Shown one piece after another: positions 62,519 through 64,000 of a stretch of 64,000 nt of DNA. A program made the translations under genes and the position numbers. The DNA is from Chryseobacterium paludis. GTDB taxonomy: Bacteria; Bacteroidota; Bacteroidia; Flavobacteriales; Weeksellaceae. The stretch is taken from positions 4,834,501-4,898,500 of the forward strand of contig NZ_CP099966.1 of assembly GCF_025403485.1 (NCBI RefSeq). The letters run 5' to 3'. Every line of letters starts with the position of its first letter. Position 1 is the first letter of the stretch. Under the pieces are notes generated by a model that was not told the origin of the DNA, searched no databases, and saw nothing but the letters and a program-made list of their open reading frames with translations.

Positions 62519-63217
62519 ATGACTGCTGAAAACGTATTAGAAGGCCATATATTTTTACTTGATAAACCATTGGATTGGACTTCTTTTCAAGCGGTAAATA
62601 AAATGAAATATAAACTCAAAAGTGAGTTTAACCTTCCCAAGAAATTTAAAATAGGACATGCCGGGACCTTAGATCCAAGGGCAACCGGTTTGCTTATCGT
62701 ATGTACTGGGAAATTTACAAAGAGGATTCCTGAAATACAGGATGCTCCTAAAGAATATTGGACAGAGATCAAAATAGGAGTTCAAACAGAATCTTATGAC
62801 ACCGAAAAACCTGAAATCCTTCACCAGGATATTTCAAATATTTCTGAAGAGCAGATAAAAGAGGCTTTACAAAAATTTATTGGTGAGATCGATCAGAAGC
62901 CTCCTGTTTTCTCAGCAATAAAAATTGATGGTAAAAGAGCTTATAATCTGGCCAGGGCAGGTGAGGAAGTAGAAATGAAGTCCAGAAAGACAACCGTTTT
63001 TTATATTGAGAATATTGAAATCAATCTTCCTTTAGTAAGTTTTACGGTAGGCTGTTCAAAAGGAACTTATATCAGAAGTCTGGCACACGATATTGGGCAA
63101 GAGTTGAATGTAGGTGCTTATCTAACGCAGCTGAGGAGAACAAAAATAGGGGAGTATAAAATTGAAGATGCTACTGATCAGTTTTTAGAAAACGATTATA
63201 AATTTGAAACTATATGA
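62519..63217 (+). CDS. truB: tRNA pseudouridine(55) synthase
   Basis: Isomerises U55 to pseudouridine in the T loop of tRNAs. The 232-aa protein has the catalytic motif GHAGTLDPRATGLL (the Asp in LDPRATG) at about residues 46-60, then KRIPEIQDAPKEYW and the KPPVFSAIKIDGKRAYNLAR strand, and ends after CSKGTYIRSLAHDIGQEL. It lacks the PUA domain found in some homologs. Its last codon overlaps the next gene by 4 nt (ATGA), so the two are translationally coupled. Confidence 0.96.
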   Translation: MTAENVLEGHIFLLDKPLDWTSFQAVNKMKYKLKSEFNLPKKFKIGHAGTLDPRATGLLIVCTGKFTKRIPEIQDAPKEYWTEIKIGVQTESYDTEKPEILHQDISNISEEQIKEALQKFIGEIDQKPPVFSAIKIDGKRAYNLARAGEEVEMKSRKTTVFYIENIEINLPLVSFTVGCSKGTYIRSLAHDIGQELNVGAYLTQLRRTKIGEYKIEDATDQFLENDYKFETI

Positions 63218-63807
63218 AAAAAGCTCTCTCTTTGTTTATAAGCTTGTTTTCAATATCTCTAGCATATTCCCAAAATACAGAAGGTAAAAAACCAAAAATG
63301 GATTTTTATATTAATCCTTCTCTTAATCTCGGTTATAATCTGGGAAATAGTATCAAGGATAATCAGAATTCAGACTCTCCTTATTATCAGCAAAACATAG
63401 CTCCTTATGTGCCAAACAAAATTACTTACGGAATGACCGTAGTTGGAGGATACAATTTTCTTCCTAATTTTGCACTTGGAACTGGACTAAAGTATAGTTT
63501 TATTGACAGTAATTTTCATTTATTGTATTGGGTTATTCAGCCTAAATTTATTTTTGCCCCGGGAGATGAGCCTTTTTTTATAGATGTTAATTATGCAAAA
63601 CAAATCAATAATTCTGTGGTTTCAAACGCCGAAATGTGGGGACTGAAACTGGGGAAACAGATCTCATATTCAAAAAGATTAAGCCAGGAAGGAGGAATTG
63701 TTCTTGAAAATCATAAATTTGATCAATCAAGTGCCTTTTTTATCGGTTTGAGTTATGGCATAACAATTTTCAGCAATAAAAATTATACTGGTTACGGAGA
63801 AGATTAA
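63214..63807 (+). CDS. Secreted/outer-membrane beta-barrel-like protein, unknown function
   Basis: A 197-aa protein with a signal peptide (about residues 1-20, ending LAYSQ). The rest alternates polar and hydrophobic residues in short strands (DFYINPSLNLGYNLGN, TVVGGYNFLPNFALGTGLKYSF, IQPKFIFAPGDEPFFIDV), as in small outer-membrane beta barrels. I do not recognise a specific family. It overlaps truB by 4 nt and the next gene by 1 nt (TAATG), so it is tightly co-expressed with RNA-modification enzymes, probably without shared function. Confidence 0.7.
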   Translation: MKKALSLFISLFSISLAYSQNTEGKKPKMDFYINPSLNLGYNLGNSIKDNQNSDSPYYQQNIAPYVPNKITYGMTVVGGYNFLPNFALGTGLKYSFIDSNFHLLYWVIQPKFIFAPGDEPFFIDVNYAKQINNSVVSNAEMWGLKLGKQISYSKRLSQEGGIVLENHKFDQSSAFFIGLSYGITIFSNKNYTGYGED

Positions 63808-64000
63808 TGGAAAAAACACGTATTAATAAATATTTATCAGAAGTTGGTTTCTGCTCGAGAAGAGCAGCAGATAAGTTATTGGAAGAGGGTAGGATAAAGA
63901 TCAACGGGAAAATCCCAGAATTAGGAACAAAAGTTTCCGATGAAGATGTAGTAGAAGTTGATGGTAAGCCTATCAGAGAGTCTGAAGAAAAGCCTGTTTA
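63807..64000 (+). CDS. S4-domain rRNA pseudouridine synthase, partial (5' end; RluB/RluF family)
   Basis: Cut by the window edge after 64 residues. The visible part is an S4 RNA-binding domain: TRINKYLSEVGFCSRRAADKLLEEGR, then IKINGKIPELGTKVSDEDVVEVDGKP, which matches the N terminus of the RsuA/RluB/RluF group that modifies uridines in ribosomal RNA. The catalytic domain lies beyond the edge, so the target base is not decided. It starts 1 nt inside the upstream stop codon (TAATG). Confidence 0.9.
   Translation, partial: MEKTRINKYLSEVGFCSRRAADKLLEEGRIKINGKIPELGTKVSDEDVVEVDGKPIRESEEKPV

Noticed and set aside
1..64000. tRNA, rRNA, insertion sequence, prophage, integron or replication origin
   Set aside because: I found no cloverleaf or rRNA sequence, no transposase, integrase or terminal repeats, and no cluster of DnaA boxes.

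Overview
The window looks like chromosomal DNA from a Chryseobacterium-type flavobacterium (Bacteroidota, family Weeksellaceae). The evidence is AT-rich DNA, seven proteins with C-terminal type IX secretion (T9SS) sorting domains, Bacteroidota-type promoters (TTTG or TTG, about 20 nt, TAnnTTTG), no obvious Shine-Dalgarno sequences, an archaeal/eukaryotic-type prolyl-tRNA synthetase and a fused alpha+beta 2-oxoacid dehydrogenase E1. I see no rRNA, tRNA, CRISPR array, insertion sequence, prophage or attachment site. Most genes are core or lineage genes, so this is ordinary chromosome with surface-protein clusters rather than an island.

Layout. 1-5753 (minus strand): partial dnaJ, grpE, an Nramp metal transporter, a DUF937/OmpA fusion, proS. 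5898-8449: a Gly/Trp/Asn-rich lipoprotein and a FadL-like outer-membrane protein. 8531-15806: ZIP transporter, small methyltransferase, THUMP rRNA methyltransferase, a SnoaL-like secreted protein, AraC regulator with an SDR oxidoreductase, family-2 glycosyltransferase. 15842-21051: a PLP trans-sulfuration enzyme divergent from an Lrp regulator, bestrophin, and the fused E1 behind a large perfect palindrome. 21231-25898: dnaE with a DnaQ-like exonuclease at its N terminus. 26244-32666: three T9SS type A cargo proteins in tandem, two of them recent duplicates. 32729-41675: a 52-aa membrane protein, a K+ channel with a zinc ribbon, Nif3-like plus coiled-coil pair, acyl-CoA ligase and acyl-CoA dehydrogenase, oxalate-decarboxylase-like bicupin, and a DUF4349 gene split by a frameshift. 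42081-50538: lipoprotein plus secreted metzincin protease, prfC, CPBP protease, XTP pyrophosphatase, RNase Z, a DUF2400 protein and a membrane protein with a heptad-repeat tail. 50782-59437: three paralogous T9SS type B proteins with choice-of-anchor L domains. 59514-64000: rsmA, then ftsX, a DUF3098 protein, uppP, truB, a beta-barrel-like protein and a partial S4 pseudouridine synthase in one direction.

Themes. Several housekeeping proteins lack metal-binding residues that their families usually carry: DnaJ (zinc motifs 1 and 4), ProS (C-terminal zinc site), the CT398-type coiled-coil protein (all four Cys) and the PHP domain of DnaE. These may be lineage traits. Seven T9SS cargo genes lie within about 33 kb. 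The three type B paralogs share a TAnnTTTG box ending exactly 17 nt before each chosen ATG. The clearest regulatory signal is a perfect 16-bp-arm palindrome over the E1 promoter. I found no convincing wholly new multi-gene system.
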